DNA of 64,000 nucleotides from Symbiodinium natans (GCA_905221605.1 CAJNDS010002739.1:1-64000), one strand, 5' to 3'. Numbered from the stretch's first letter, positions 10,750-22,989 are shown. The notes: generated by a model from the letters alone, not told the origin. Numbers and translations: made by a program.

Positions 10750-13496
10750 GTTGCTGCCAAAGGATCATCGACCATCCGGCTTTCTGCTGAAAGGAACTGC
10801 CCACAATAGATGTAGCTTGCACTAAGAGAATTATGCAACGTGCGTCGCCCTTAAGTTCTAGAAGGCTCCCTGAAGTTTCCACGGTTACCGCCTACATTAA
10901 TGTTCCGCAGGTAAGAGAAAGCTGGAAGAATTGGTCCCAACTCTGCAGACTAAAGAGCTGTCCAGGTTCTGTTTCGCCATACATCACCGATGACATAGCC
11001 CACCTTGGAGAAGCCCAAGAAGCCCCGCAGAGAGCATGGTACTGCACGCAACTGCGCCATGTAACGTATGCTTGTAGGCCCCCCCCCCTCCCGCCACTCC
11101 CCCACCCCCTACAGGAATCTACTTTTTCCTTGCTTGTCGTGAATCGTAGGTGGGGGCACGTACCACATATTGTATACACATACAATGCTACGATATACAT
11201 GTATATGGTACAGCCACCTTTGTGGCTGTTGTCGGGAGAGATGGAAGAAACCCATCGTACTGGTGAATCTGGCTTCGAGCGCACAACTCGAGAAGGTCAC
11301 ACTCTCAGACATGCAGTCTTGGGCTTTTCCTTCGTGACAAGTAACAGCAGGAACATATTCACGCATAGACCTGTCCCATGCCTGTAATTATTGCTTTGCA
11401 CTTGCATGAACCCTCGAGAACCGAAACTCTCATCCAGTTTGGATCGGACTCAAGGACAAGCCACTCACTTGAGAGTCGCCTTTTGGCTCACCTACTGCAA
11501 AGTAGAAGCGCTCTCACTTGCGGCTACATGGGCCCGGACAGGTGCTAAACTCACTTGCACCTAACCTCAAGCAACCAAACCAACTTGCGACTCGTTTGGA
11601 TTTAGGGCGTAGGGCCTAGGGTTAAAGGCTGTCTGGGCTTAGCGCTACACGCTTGGGGCTTAAGGCTTCGGGCTGAGGATTGTTTTTGCCACCCGCCAAA
11701 ACTGCAACAACTCGGATTCCCATATGCCTCATGTCTCAGGGTTGAGGGCTTAGATCGCGCGGTTGAGGGCGGGCTTGGGACAGCAGGGCTTAGATCTTGG
11801 GGTTGAGGGCGGTCTAAAAAACGCACCAGTGCCGACTTTTTTTGAAAAAGTCACGGTGTGCTTGTGATTCCCAAGAGGGCATGCGGTCCACAAGTGCATC
11901 TATTCTGTGGGCTTGTTGTCTTTCAAGGTGGGGGGGGAGGGGAAGGAGGGAAGAAGGGGGAAGGAAGGGGGGAAGGAAGGGGGGAAGGAAGGGGGGAAGG
12001 AAGGGGGGAAGGAAGGGGGGAAGGAAGGGGGGAAGGAAGGGGGGAAGGAAGACGATGCGAGGTCACCGGGATTTCGACCTCTTGTTCTGCCACCTCGCCA
12101 GTTCTTGACGCTTCTTTGGGCACCGACCTCGGACCGGCCAAGCAAACAACGCATGTAGCAAAAACCATGGCCCGAAATACTCAGAATCCCTCAGTTTGCT
12201 AACGCTCATATTGAACAACCCCACATCAGGGCACGGGCGCGTCGTCTTCTTCTTTGGGCCGCGCAGCAGGAGCCGACATCCTGCGTTGGGCCGAGGTATC
12301 CTATAGGTCAAGGGAAGGTATTCGGCGTATAGTTTTGGATGACCTGGGTTTGGGGGGCAGGGGGCCATACCCCGAGTCGGCAGCTACCTACGAGAGCACA
12401 AATGACCACTTCGGCCCGGATTGCAGCCCCTCCTCGCCTGAGCATCGCAGCCTGAGGCTGAGGCTTGAGCTGCGATGCTGCCCTAGTCTGCACGATGGTG
12501 CGCATGCATGGCTCAACACTGAACGGCCCTTAACTCCCGAACCTCTCGAAGCAGTGGGCCTAAACCATACTACTCCGCATCCAGGAGTATTTAAACCAAG
12601 ACTGCAGACCACGCACCCCTTTTCGCATGGACTGCAGCCATCACGTTGATAGCCCATGCAAGTGCTGCAGCCTTCAAAACTGCTGTAGTGGTTTCTTTGG
12701 ATCGTCGTAATTTCTCTGAGACCCATCGAGACCTTCAACAACTTGGACTTGGCACCCTGAACCGTTCATCAACCAAGCGCGCGGCCCCATCGGCCTGCGA
12801 GGAAGCTGCCAGCAACAGCACTAGCGCCGTCGCGGCAACCTAGGCAGAGTGTGGCCCCAAAAAGGCATGCTGTGTGACTAACCATGGCCGAACCATGGAC
12901 CGAATCTTTGACATCAACCTACGGTTCCAAGCATTTCCATTCAAGTGCCCTCTGTGTAAGAGAGTGCGACCCATCCGCTGAGGCCGGCACAAACCTTTGC
13001 GTGAGTCTAGACGGGCGTAGCCTGGGTGCAGCGCTAACATGTGTTTCGGAGCAAGAGAAGCCTCATCTGTGAGTCATAAATAAGCATACTTGCTCTTGAG
13101 TGCGTGGTCAAAGTCAAGACATGCACTTCTTTTACGCCTGCGCTGGCTGTCCCGCTCAGGGTCTGCGATTGCAGATCACGCCTTCTTAGGATGACTCCTG
13201 AGGCAGCCACGGAAGATTTCTGGCCATAATGCAGCTTGAGTCTGTCTTGAGCACAGCATGTTTCAACTCGACTGCGCAACCCTCGAAGACCCCGCACAGG
13301 ACGCGAAGGCTTTCATATTACCACTTACATTTTCGCTGACAGCAAGTGCTAGGCGACATGTTATCGCCAGCCTCCCCTTAACATTGGCGATGATTGCAAA
13401 GTATCTGCAGCAGCATCGCGCAACGCGAGGCTGTACATTCTCACACAATGTCTGCGAACCTACGAGTGCCAGGTCTTCCGGCACAGGCAGCGGCAG
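10750..13496. other. Intergenic region with minisatellite; no gene recognised
   Basis: Contains a C run at 11080-11090, degenerate TTTAGGG-like words at 11600-11625 and 11740-11800, and the GGAAGGAAGGGG minisatellite listed separately. Several frames over 100 codons exist on both strands, but none contains a motif I recognise. Confidence 0.5.
11932..12050 (+). repeat. GGAAGGAAGGGG minisatellite
   Basis: About nine copies of a 12-bp unit (GGAAGGAAGGGG) at 11960-12050, preceded by degenerate copies and a G run. Strictly purine on the plus strand, so it could form triplex or G-quadruplex structure. The Lys/Glu/Gly frame across it is an artefact. Confidence 0.95.
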
Positions 13497-15865
13497 CTAG
13501 CCATTAGCCCGCCCCTCTCCTTTCTGGTACTCCTCCACATGATGCGCCCATTCCTCCTGTATCCGAAGCAGACGAGAAGAATAAGTCGCTCGGTCTGGCA
13601 AGCACCCGGACATCTTCCGAAGGATCATGTCGGCTTGCTTCTTCAGCTGGGCCGCCTTGGCTTCAGAGTCATCCTTGTCGAAGTTGGCATCTTGGAGGTC
13701 GGGACGATGTTGGAAGACTTCAGGCACGTCCTCCCAGCCCGCAATGCCCTCCTCCCAGTCGGCCCAGACTTGAACCCGACTCTCGTTCAACTGTTTGGCC
13801 TTGTTTAGCTCACGAAGTGCATCGTCTACCGAAGTTGTCTCAGGGTCAATGTTGACTTCTGCCCCTGGCACAGATGTTGCAGAGGTATGGCAGTACTTTA
13901 CATACACCCTCTCAGATTGGACCTGGCCCTCATGGAAGTCGGCCCGGTATCCCTCACAGATCTGGCGTTGCTGCTGCATTAGGTCGTCTTTGCATTCAAG
14001 CAGGCGTTGGAACGAAGACTTCTCAAGCTCTATCTGATCATGTACTTTCTGCCTTTCTGCAAGGCACCGGGCAAGGACGTCATGGCCATCCGTATCCAGA
14101 AAGGACTTCAGGAAGCTGTTCACGTCTTGGCCCTCAAACTGCCGGCGCTTCTGCTCAACATAGTGCCGAAACACATCCGCGTCAAAGCCCAAGGGGCTGA
14201 TCTGAGCAACAACCTCTGCAACGCTCAGCTGATGGCTTCCACCACCACACTTGCACAAGACCGAGGCGTCGATGCTTGAGTTCATCTTCCATCCCTTCTT
14301 GGCCGGGCAGTCCAGAGCACTCAGCTTCTTTCGAATCACTGCTGCAGGATCCTCTGGTAATGTCAGAGTCGGTTTCCGCTCACACTGGAGTGTTGCGGGG
14401 ACCAAGTCTTGGAGCACTGCCCTGGGAGGATCCACCGACATCAGGGAGACCGGTCGGGGAACCAGTGGTGGAGGTGGCAGCGTAGCCTCTAGCAGGCAAA
14501 AAGATTACTCAGCACCTATATAGATGGAGGCTCCGCATGCTGGAGATGTACCCTCAAGGACAAATGACAGATGCCCTTAACCCGCGCAGTGAATACCGTC
14601 ATCGACTCTTTAGGATCTTGGACTTAGCCTCACGCCAGTTGCATCCTACCCTCCTCCATCCAGCCCATGGAACTTCTACAGCCCATCCTCTCATATATGA
14701 AGTAGGGTTTATATTTCTTGTATCCCAATAGGACACCGACTAATTATATACACTAACCAATAGGAATCTCAATGCACTCACCAAAAACAGTAATGCAAAC
14801 CCTGTTTCGTATCGGTGCCAAGATGCGACACCAATGCGCACCAGCAAGAACCTAAGACCAGGCCAGCGCCGAGTCCAAAGCTTCGAGTGGAGAAGCAGGT
14901 GCTGCTCTGCAAGCTGCTCCTTCGCACAGACATGGTGCAGACTTTGCCGGTGCCCCCGAGAAAGAATATCAAAGACTACAACCACTCCCATCTTGCTCCT
15001 AGGTCGTTTCGGGTTTTAAGCCTCCAGCCTTGGTGTAGCTCGTTGAAGCCGCTGAGGTTCCAGAGCGCATGACCTCCGCGCAAGCCGCACAGTAGATGCC
15101 TTCGGGCAGATTCACGGCAGGGCCTTGGTGCACCTGGTTCCTGCGGAGGGAGCCCGGACAGCAACGCTCGGGGTCCCAGGTGCCCTGAACAAGATGAACT
15201 TCAAAAGCACCGATGCGGCTCGGCCCCGATGACTTGTGGGAAACGTTGGATGGCATGCCCTGGGGTAGGCGCCGCTCCCACTCCGAATACCGGTCATAGA
15301 TGCCAGGGCTCTTCTTCAGACTCTTGAGACTTGAGGGCGTTCTGAACTCAGAAACAGTGATGGCCTTGTCAGCGAGGGTCTCCCTCAATTCGGCCGCAAT
15401 CCTCTTGTACTTCTCACCCCAAACGAAAGTGTCAGGATCCTGGCCCGGTTGAGCATGGGCAGGCAGATAGCCGCTCTCGCTCCAGTTCATCTCAATAACC
15501 ACAGCACCTCTATGCTTCGAGTCCAGCGGCGGTAACTCCCGCACCAGTTTGAGAACTTTGCTCTTAAGCTGGGTCGGGACCAACTCCTGCATCGGCGGCG
15601 GTCCTGATGCAATCTCGCAGGAAGAGGTGCTGCGCTGGAAGGGCCGCACACCCGGCGGTTGCGGGCTGGAGGGGCTGGTTGTACTGGGTGGCTTCCTGTA
15701 TCCACTCCGTGTGGGTGCACTGGAGGCCGGAGACCCCGGATAGCCGCCATACCGCCGTGAGTAGTCCACCCAGAAAGGCTCCGCTGGCTCAAAGCGCTTG
15801 GACCTCGAGAATGCTCCAGAGGCCCGCGTTCGGCCCAACGAGGGCTCGCTCAGGGTACGTCGCAT
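13497..15865 (-). CDS. Protein with SelW/Rdx-like thioredoxin-fold domain (multi-exon)
   Basis: Exon 1 starts at the ATG at 15865 (MRRTLSEPSLG) and runs to about 15190. After a Ser/Pro-rich linker it contains the strand GAVVIEMNWSESGY, then the helix KYKRIAAELRETLAD and the strand RIGAFEVHLV. A second exon near 14925-14873 supplies LLLHSKLWTRRWP. In order this is the pattern of Rdx/selenoprotein W-like domains (strand, CxxC/U loop, helix, FEV strand, L.HSK strand). The usual redox Cys/Sec pair in the loop is replaced by Ser-Glu-Ser-Gly, so a redox role is doubtful. A third block, 13497 to about 14470, encodes about 310 residues rich in charged helices (DVFRHYVEQKRRQFEG; a coiled-coil-like middle) and ends at a stop at 13497. 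Joining block 3 to the same gene is inferred from strand and the upstream stop that requires an acceptor near 14475. It could be a separate gene. Confidence 0.5.
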
Positions 15866-16689
15866 GGACAACGTGTCATGTGCAAAGGTGCCCTATTGCA
15901 CGTCGCTTGCGTCGAAGTGTTCTCCCTATGACGTAGTACTTGCTGGACAACGCTGTCACATGTTGCAGTTGTTGCTGCAGAGCATTCCAGAGCACTGAGC
16001 CAGAATTGCTGCCAACCGTTCATTGTGGCAGCTCGCATCCGCAACCTGTCCGCAATTCTTCACATCTGCAATTCTTCTGCTGTGGCCAAGTTTCTGAAAG
16101 CGTCACTGTCTGGGGATGCGTGGCATCGGACAGAATACCACACATGCCACAAACCTGCATCTAAGAACCGGTGAGGACTTGACATGGACCTCTGCTGCAG
16201 GCCTAGCGACAGTGAGTTGGAGTCGGAGCCAAGTAGCAGGCACTTCTGGCACGCCGCCCTCACACCACACTCCTTCCTGGGGCTTGCGGTCCAGGCCGCA
16301 GTGGCCTTGCTCGCCCTGATCCTCAGCGTGCTCACATTTGAGGGTTGTTCTTATATATCCTTGTTCCATGGCTGCCAACTAGGATCCCTTGCGCTTCGCC
16401 CTTGCGCCAACCTTGCGCGGGCTTGCGCGCACGAGGTTTTCGCAAGTACTAGTAGATGTGGAGGGTCAAAATAAACATCGCCAAGAGATAGCTTGCGCAG
16501 AGCTTGCGTTCGCCCTTGCGCGAGCTTGCGCGCGCTCGAGAGGTGTGCACGTTTTATCACGACCGACCTTTTCCCTAATCGACCTCCTAAGTATCTCACA
16601 AGAACCCGCCAAAAAGAAAAACCCTCATTTGCAAAACGGAGCAGTGGGCCAGCACCACGCACATGAACCCTGACGCAGCAGGTGTGCCG

Positions 16690-19450
16690 GGCGTCGCTGG
16701 AAAGCCTCAGCAAGCGCATGTAGCCATCCTCGCCCCAAGCCTCGGAATGGCTCCGAATACACCAACCAACATGCGGCATTACGCAGCTGTCAGCGGGCCT
16801 TGCCCCAGGAGTTTCGAATGAGGAAATAGTCCTTGCCCAGACGGTCGCTTCCATAGCCTGCACGAGCCCCTCTTCGGCTTCCCGCCCATGGAGACTCACT
16901 CTGAGCATCTCTGGGCCTACCAAGACCACAGCGTGATTGATTGTGGCATCCCGATCACAGCCATCGAAGACTCCATTCCCGTATAGGTCCCAGCGGGATG
17001 CATCCACCCCAACCACCAGCGGACCTGGCATGGCAAAAAAAATTGAAACATGTCAACACAGAACACTAGCTGAGAGCCACGTTGGCTCTGTGACCCGACA
17101 GCCGCGCCTCTGGTCGCTACCGCTTGCAGCATTGAGTTTAAGTTGTTTGTGGGGAGGCGAACAAAGCCTGTCAATGCTGTCGAGCAGGTACGCACTGACA
17201 CGAGCCCATGCTGCTAAGGTCGTGAGAAAATCTGTGATCCAAGGCAGTGCCCGCTCCTTGCAGCCGCACGTATGGAGGATTTGCTCTGCCACTGCAGCCC
17301 TCCTTGCTCTTCCCGCTGTAAGTGCTGCTGGTATACAGCCCATGCTGCTGCACATACCTTGGAGACACCATCTCCATGAAGCTGCAGGGACTTTAAGCTC
17401 ATAACCCCCTCTTCTTGCCAAAGGTCAGCAAACGTAGTGGACATGCTGGGCACGCACAATCATGACTACTACGCTGTTCATGCGACGCTGCTCGAAGGCC
17501 AGCTCGGAGTTTGCACCATCACAGCCGCCAAGACCGCCGCAGTGCTGTGGATTCGCTACGCAATCCTCACTTAGCAGCACGCCACCGTCACACATGCATC
17601 AATCTCTCACACAACGTGACGATGCTTGCAGTACCGGCTAGGGATATGACCCGCCAAGCAAGACTTTCCAAGTGGCCAACAGCTGGTCTACAGACAGCTC
17701 GTGCGGCGGCTCCTTGCTGTGGATCTCTGCCTGACAAGATACCATGTACCACACTGAACCCTAAACCTTACACCCCTTTGAAGCCAGACTCGGACAAGCT
17801 TGCTGGGACTCCTGCCCGAAACCCGAAATCCTCTACAGCGGAAACCCGGTAAATCCTAAACCCCTATAATCATAAACCCTAAACCCGCTCAACCCTGAAC
17901 CAATCTAAACCTGAACCCTAAACCCTAAAATCATTCTTTGCGCAATGCCTCCTTACCCTGGGGCCAGGCTGCGTGCATCTCTAAAGCTCCAACGGCTGCG
18001 AGGGCCCAGCAGGATCCACAGGTGCCCTGCTGCTTCACAAAGCTGCTGGAGTTGAGCTGGCTCCGCCTCCACTGGTTTGGGGGTTTGGGGCTTAGGTTTA
18101 GGGTGTATTTTTAAACAACAAGCAGGCAGGCAAGCAAGCAAGCAACAAACAACAACAGCAAAAAGAAGAACGCGAACAATAACAAGAAGAAGACGAAGAA
18201 TAACAAGAAGAAGAAGTACAATAACAAGAACAAGAACAAGAAAAAAAAAAAAAAAAAAAAAAAACAAGAACAAGAAGAAGAAGAAGCAGAATAAGAAGAA
18301 TAAGAACAAGAACGAAGACAATAACAAAGAGAATAAGAGGAACAATGAGAACAAGAAAAAGAACAAGATCAAGAAAAGAAGACTAACAAGAACAAGAAAA
18401 AGACGACAACACCTGAAGCGACAAGTGCATGCCGCAGAGAATCATCACAAGTAACCCACGGATCCGGCCAGTCAACGCTCTCTGGTAGGCCCGAAGGATG
18501 CGAGCTGGGTGTGGTCCGAAGCAAGCTCGTCATCCTGAATCATGTGGGGGTTTCCGAAATTAGGGGGAGGGGGGGGGGGGGGGGGGGGTCCTTACGATAA
18601 GGGAATCCTATTTTTTTGGGGGGCTCTATGTAAGGGGTCCCTCTGATGTTCGTAAGCTCCCCATGTGATCTAAGCTTAGCATCACCTGCACCTCGGCGCA
18701 CCTCACCTCGAACATCACTTTCCTAAGCATGTCCGTTATCAAAGCTGGCACCCGAGCCTCCGCCACGAGTCTGTCATGCTAGGCCACCCAAGCGTGTGGA
18801 ACCTGCTTTGGATTACACCTTGGCTTGCAGGACGTCATGCTACACGAAGGGCACGGGGAAAGCCCTCCCAGCAACTGAATGCTGGCTGAGACACTCGACC
18901 GCAACTGCAAGAAGGCCGCGCTACCTTGATGTGAACGTCGATGGCCGAGTAAAGACCGAAACTCCTCACAAAGCTTGGTGCTGCATGTTCGCACACTCCC
19001 ACTCTCCAGCACGAGGCCATTTCGACGAAATTGCGCTTGGGGCGGCCTCCGGTGTGTAGTCAGCAAACTCATTGATCTCTGCCTGGTTCCCAATTTTACT
19101 TCGGGCTTCTGGACATGTCATGCCACTCTATTCACCTGAGCTGTTGCTTGATTCTCAGGGTCCTTCCAGCTGCCCTCTTGGCTGTTGATCTGCTGCACAG
19201 CGGACACACGCTTGTTGAAGAGCGCTTGCCGCAGGACGTATTCGTCACCAAATGCGTCACCGCGGCCTGGCAGACAAGTGCTGCAGTGACGGATGGCACG
19301 CTCGCTCCCGGGCCCCGCCATACTGCGTCCGGAACTCATCGTAGGAACTTCTTCCAGCTCGCAGCTCCAAAGCCAACGGCAGGAAAGCATGAGCCTGCTC
19401 CCGTTCACTATGACATTGGCTGCGCAGCGTTGTCAACAACATTCCATGCT
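16690..19450 (-). CDS. Papain-family (C1A) cysteine protease, at least 10 exons
   Basis: Exons placed by frame continuity (minus strand): I ~19450-19319; II 19266-19163 (LRQALFNKRVSAVQQINSQ, the I29 propeptide); III 19082-19047 (AEINEFADYTPE); IV 18964-18925 (EFRSLLGHRR); V 18071-17957 (QQGTCGSCWALAAVGALEMH, catalytic Cys and oxyanion Gln); VI 17565-17489 (DCVANPQHCGGLGGCDGANS); VII 17357-17299 (YVQQHGLYTSSTYSGKSKEG); VIII 17167-17108 (GFVRLPTNNLNSMLQAVATR); IX 17024-16917 (GVFDGC, INHAVVLVG, catalytic His); X 16857-16799 (GKDYFLIRNSWG, catalytic Asn); XI from 16740 (AWGEDGYMRLLR). All catalytic residues are present, so the enzyme should be active as a lysosome/vacuole-type endopeptidase, made as a zymogen. 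The signal peptide exon, a short exon between V and VI, one between VII and VIII and the C-terminus were not resolved. Introns are mostly GC-AG and 52-131 nt; the IV-V intron is about 850 nt and repeat-filled. Confidence 0.9.
17757..17930 (-). repeat. Degenerate CCCTAAA tracts inside protease intron
   Basis: CCCTAAA-related words at 17757-17770 and 17850-17930, lying between protease exons V (ends 17957) and VI (starts 17565). This is intronic telomere-like DNA, with the TTTAGGG strand being the sense strand of the gene. Confidence 0.75.
18075..18440. repeat. TTTGGGG words and AAGAAC/AAGAAG low-complexity tract in intron
   Basis: Starts with TTTGGGGG/TTTAGGG words at 18075-18100, followed by an A-rich (AAGAAC)n/(AAGAAG)n tract with a 23-A run near 18240. 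On the gene strand this is a long polypyrimidine-like tract leading into exon V of the protease, and it may serve as the acceptor tract. The Lys/Asn-rich and Phe/Leu-rich frames are artefacts. Confidence 0.85.
18540..18667. mobile_element. Short TIR element, family B, in protease intron
   Basis: Left terminus CATGTGGGGGTTTCCGAAAT, right terminus GTAAGCTCCCCATGTG (imperfect inverted repeat, about 127 bp). Contains a G run of about 26. Related ends are seen at 23568-23694, 24250-24374 (reverse orientation) and 33819-33940. Lies between protease exons IV and V. Confidence 0.6.
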
Positions 19451-19459
19451 TTGTCCAGG

Positions 19460-20516
19460 GGGCCGATGGCAAGATGCCGCATATGCAGGCAGGCCATGTG
19501 AACTTTAAAGGAGCCAAGCCGCAAGAACTCCAAGCAGAAGAGTCTGCCAAGAGAGCATTGCTTGTATGGAGAACGGGAAGTGGGAGGCGTGTCTCACAAG
19601 ATCATCGCAGCTCATACCGTAACTCAGCACAGCAGATTTATTCGCCTCACACTTCACGAAAGGTGTAAAAAGGGGCAGTAAGGCACTTTGAGTTCACGGT
19701 CGAACTCTGTGACAAATCTAAAACTGCAGCTGGGCAATCAATCTTTCACCAAAATGGTCTAGGTAGGCGTCATACTGACCACATTCCTTGTTCTCACCTT
19801 TGCTTGCCCAGCTGAGTTGCCCCAATGGGCTTTCTTTGGGGAGCTAAATTTTGGACTGGCAGCTTTGATCCAGCACCGCGCGCAATCACACCGTGAGAGG
19901 CTACACCAAATTTGTGTGAGTGCTCGTTGACGTGTCGTTCCTTCTTGCCTGCCTGCTCTTCCCCTCCACGTCCGCATCCGGCACGCTTTGTGGCTGGGCA
20001 TCTTGAAGACTACTTTGCTCATGATGCGACAGGCTGTGGCTCTCGGCTTTGCAGTGTGAGACCTTAAGCAATGGACAGATGACAAGCATTGCCATCCATT
20101 GGAAACTGATGGAAACTATGCAAGCGAATCGTTCGATTCAGAACGCCATTTTTTGTACATGCAGGACAGAGCCAGAGCGCTTGAAACATTTCACGCCCGA
20201 CCTAGGCCTAGAATCACACAGGCAACCACATCACCAGGCCCGTCATGAAGACAAGGGTGAATAAGTCGCAGGACAGCTGCCTCTGAAGGTAGATCTGGCG
20301 CAGCTCCTCGTCAGCAACTACAGAAGTGGTACCCTGGTTTCTGCTCCTCAATCCGTTTACCATCCGGACTTGTGCAATGTAGCCTTTTTTCCTAAGACTT
20401 TGGGGCGATCGGTTCTCCCCGCTTGTCGGCCTGTCCAAGCTGGCTCTCTTGCATGACGTTCCAGAGGTCGTGCTTGGCAAAGTCGCCACATACAGGAGGT
20501 TGCGGCTCGACTGGGT

Positions 20517-20550
<34 letters not shown>

Positions 20551-21544
20551 CATGGAAGCTCGTGGAATGTGCAATGCTGCATGCAAGGTGTTGGTTATGC
20601 CTGGCTCCGGCTCATTCTCCCCCGACTTTTGGCTGGTTATGTGCCTCAGCTTTTTGAAAGCGACGAGTCTTGAAAATGTGGCAAGGCGATTGCTCACATT
20701 TTTGCTTGGTTTTTGCACACATTCGCGCGTCACAATGCAGGGCAGGAAGCACGGTTGACTCTACAAAAGGCCACTGGCAGCCGAGCTGCTGTAGCTCCCC
20801 AATGTCAAAGTCTTCCTCTCCTTCCGAGTGCCAAGGTGCCGATACGATATGGGCTGCTAACTCTCAGAATCTACAAGTTGTGCAATCTGGATTTCTCGCT
20901 CATTCCTTGCATTTCTTTCACTCTCCCACATCGACAGCACCAGTCACAAGATCATCTTTCTTCCCAAAAGCTCGTCTATTTGCACAATGAATAAGCTCTT
21001 TGTGACTGTCTACCTTGACACGCGCTTGCAGCAAAGATGTCGTTATAGCAGGGTTCCCGGCTTTTCTGAGAGCCCGTGTAAGACGAACCACACTTCCAGG
21101 CAATGAACCCAAATTGACGGCGCCCCGGTATCAATCTGCAGCGTTGCCCGGTATCCAGCTGCTGGGGGCCCCAACGAGCAAATTCCTGAACCCCTATAAC
21201 TGGGGCAGCCCATGGCAGCACATTCTGAGGTCGCCGTCCTGTCTCCCCGACGGAGCTCATCCAACGCCCGGCAAAGACGTTGTCCAGGAATGCAAGGGTG
21301 TCCGCATCCTCCCCTCCTGGCGTGGCAGGACGTGCATATGCGGTACCAAAGTTGCGCCGCAGGATTGAAGAGTGTCCTCCGTTCGGCCCCGCGTGCTTCA
21401 TGGATTTCATCATGATCCTGCAAGCGCAAGCAATGATTGTACCATATACAGTCGCCAAGCAACCGCCTTTTTGTTGCCTGCTTGTGTTTTTTCCGGGTGA
21501 GACAAAAGTTGACAGAAGAGCGCTAGCTGGGAAGCGAGGCAACA
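19460..21544. other. Unassigned; possible membrane-protein exons
   Basis: Minus-strand frame at about 20330-20215 reads QIYLQRQLSCDLFTLVFMTG followed by LVMWLPV, a plausible transmembrane exon. Minus-strand frame near 21250-21160 has GVQEFARWGPQQL. Neither can be tied to a family. A pure AGC/GCT trinucleotide run lies at 20518-20551. Confidence 0.3.
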
Positions 21545-22989
21545 TCACAGGCTTAGGTGCTTCACACGGGAACCCATCAGGCCATCAATGGCAGTGTAGT
21601 CAAACTGGTTTCCCCGCAGCGTCAGGGATGTCAAGCCCTGGTTCTCAGACAAGGCCATCTCGAGAGCATGGCCACCAGCTTCCTATACTCCCCCTTAGAA
21701 CCCTAATAAAAATAGTATTATTAATATCCTCTTGGGTTCTATATGAACAAAAATGAAGAAAACAATTCCCAAGGGGGATAGAGGTTCTGCAATGGCATTG
21801 CCATCAAGCTCCAGGCCTTCCAAGGTGGTGTTGGACCTCAGCGCCTCTGCCAGAGCAAGGGCGCCCTTGTCACGGATGACCTGCCCTTGGCCACCACAAA
21901 GGTCCAGGGTGCCTGCAGAATCGCAAAGCTGGAATATTTGAGAGCAACTACCTCCTGCCCTTTGGCTAGTTGACATGCTGGCACTGGTGCGATCCTAAGC
22001 TGCTTCTGAAACATCTTGGAAGCCGGGCTGCGCAGGGAGCGGTTGTTGGATAGCACTCCGGCAATGGCCACCGCGCCATCATCGCCTACAAGATTCTCTG
22101 CCAGGCCCAGATGAGTCAAAGCAGAGTTGCCCTTAAGGGCCTGAGCCAGGGCCACCGTGCCAAAGTCATGGATCCGGTTGCCATGCAGCTCCAGGGACCC
22201 CAGGGCGGAACAGGAGGTCAGCAAGGGCACCAAGGACTTGGCACCAGCCACACGCAAGTCGTTGGCCGACAGGTCCAAGTGCAAGGACCCAGCCCTACCT
22301 CTGCATTCGCGCAATGCTCCAGCCAAGAACCCTCCACCTTCCTCCTGAAAGAAGTTCTCTGCAAGGCTGACGGAAACCAGGGACTCAGCCTCGATGAACT
22401 GAAGCATCACTTCGGCGATGCACAACGCAGCCCGGGGCCCAAGGAGGTTGTCTGCCAGGCTAAGCTCTTGAAGCTTCATCCCAGCATGTCCGCCCTCCTT
22501 CAGGCCTCTGACCAGCGCCTCCGCACCGCCAACTTCCAGCTGGTTGTGTGCCAGGCTGAGGATCTGCAGTTGCGTCAGGGCTGCCAAAGGTTTCGCCAAC
22601 ACGGCAGCAGCCTCCGCATCAAGGCGGCACTCCTCCAACACCAGCCGCTGCACCTTGGGTGCATGCATGAGGCCAGAAGCCAGCCTCTCCACTGCGGTTC
22701 TGCAGAGCTCGTTGTTGCTCAGATCGACTTCCGTTGCTTCTGCGCCACGTGTTTTCAGCCGTGCCAGCTCGTTCTCCAGCTCCGGAGCTGGGTCCTCTGC
22801 CTCTCGCTTCCGGGCTTCTTCCATGGCTTCCAATACGCGGGGACAGCAAAACCCCGCGGTTGGGCGACATCCCGCTTTGTGAGCTGGCCAATGCCGGCGC
22901 TGGCAGTCTGCGGAGCAGTACGCCACCGTGCCACAGCGTCCGCAGCGCTTAGTGCCAGCAGCTTTACAGCCATCTGCTGCGCAGGACAT
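21545..22989 (-). CDS. MYND zinc finger / leucine-rich repeat protein, three exons, complete
   Basis: Exons 22989-22032, 21912-21791 and 21682-21545 join in frame to 405 residues. Start MSCAADGCKAAGTKRCGRCG is chosen because the MYND finger begins there (Cys pairs, then VAYCSADCQRRHWPAHKAGC, residues ~3-42). A short charged helix follows. Residues ~85-400 are ribonuclease-inhibitor-type LRRs of about 28 residues (LQILSLAHNQLEVGGAEALV, LGSLELHGNRIHDFGTVALA, LTSLTLRGNQFD). MYND fingers bind proline-rich peptides and RI-type LRRs bind proteins, so a scaffold role is likely; no catalytic domain (SET) is present. Both introns are GC-AG with G after the acceptor: 22031-21913 (119 nt) and 21790-21683 (108 nt). 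The second intron is a near-perfect TIR element (see mobile_element). C-terminal stop is TGA at 21547-21545. Confidence 0.88.
21683..21790 (-). mobile_element. Introner-like element forming the second LRR-gene intron
   Basis: The 108-nt intron runs from a GC donor to AGTATAG|G. Its ends carry inverted repeats CTATCCCCCTTGGGAA and TTCTAAGGGGGAGTATAG, with an AT-rich interior. The CCCCCTT core matches family A at 6168-6274, which is of almost the same length (107 bp). The element and the intron coincide to within about 10 nt at each end. Confidence 0.65.

Noticed and set aside
16730..16790. Cysteine protease with lost catalytic Asn (reading the 17031-16351 frame unspliced)
   Set aside because: Splicing at 16799 and 16740 restores the Asn-containing NSWG motif; the apparent loss was intron translation.
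18077..18454. Lys/Asn-rich nuclear protein ORF
   Set aside because: Low-complexity AAGAAC/AAGAAG tract inside a protease intron.
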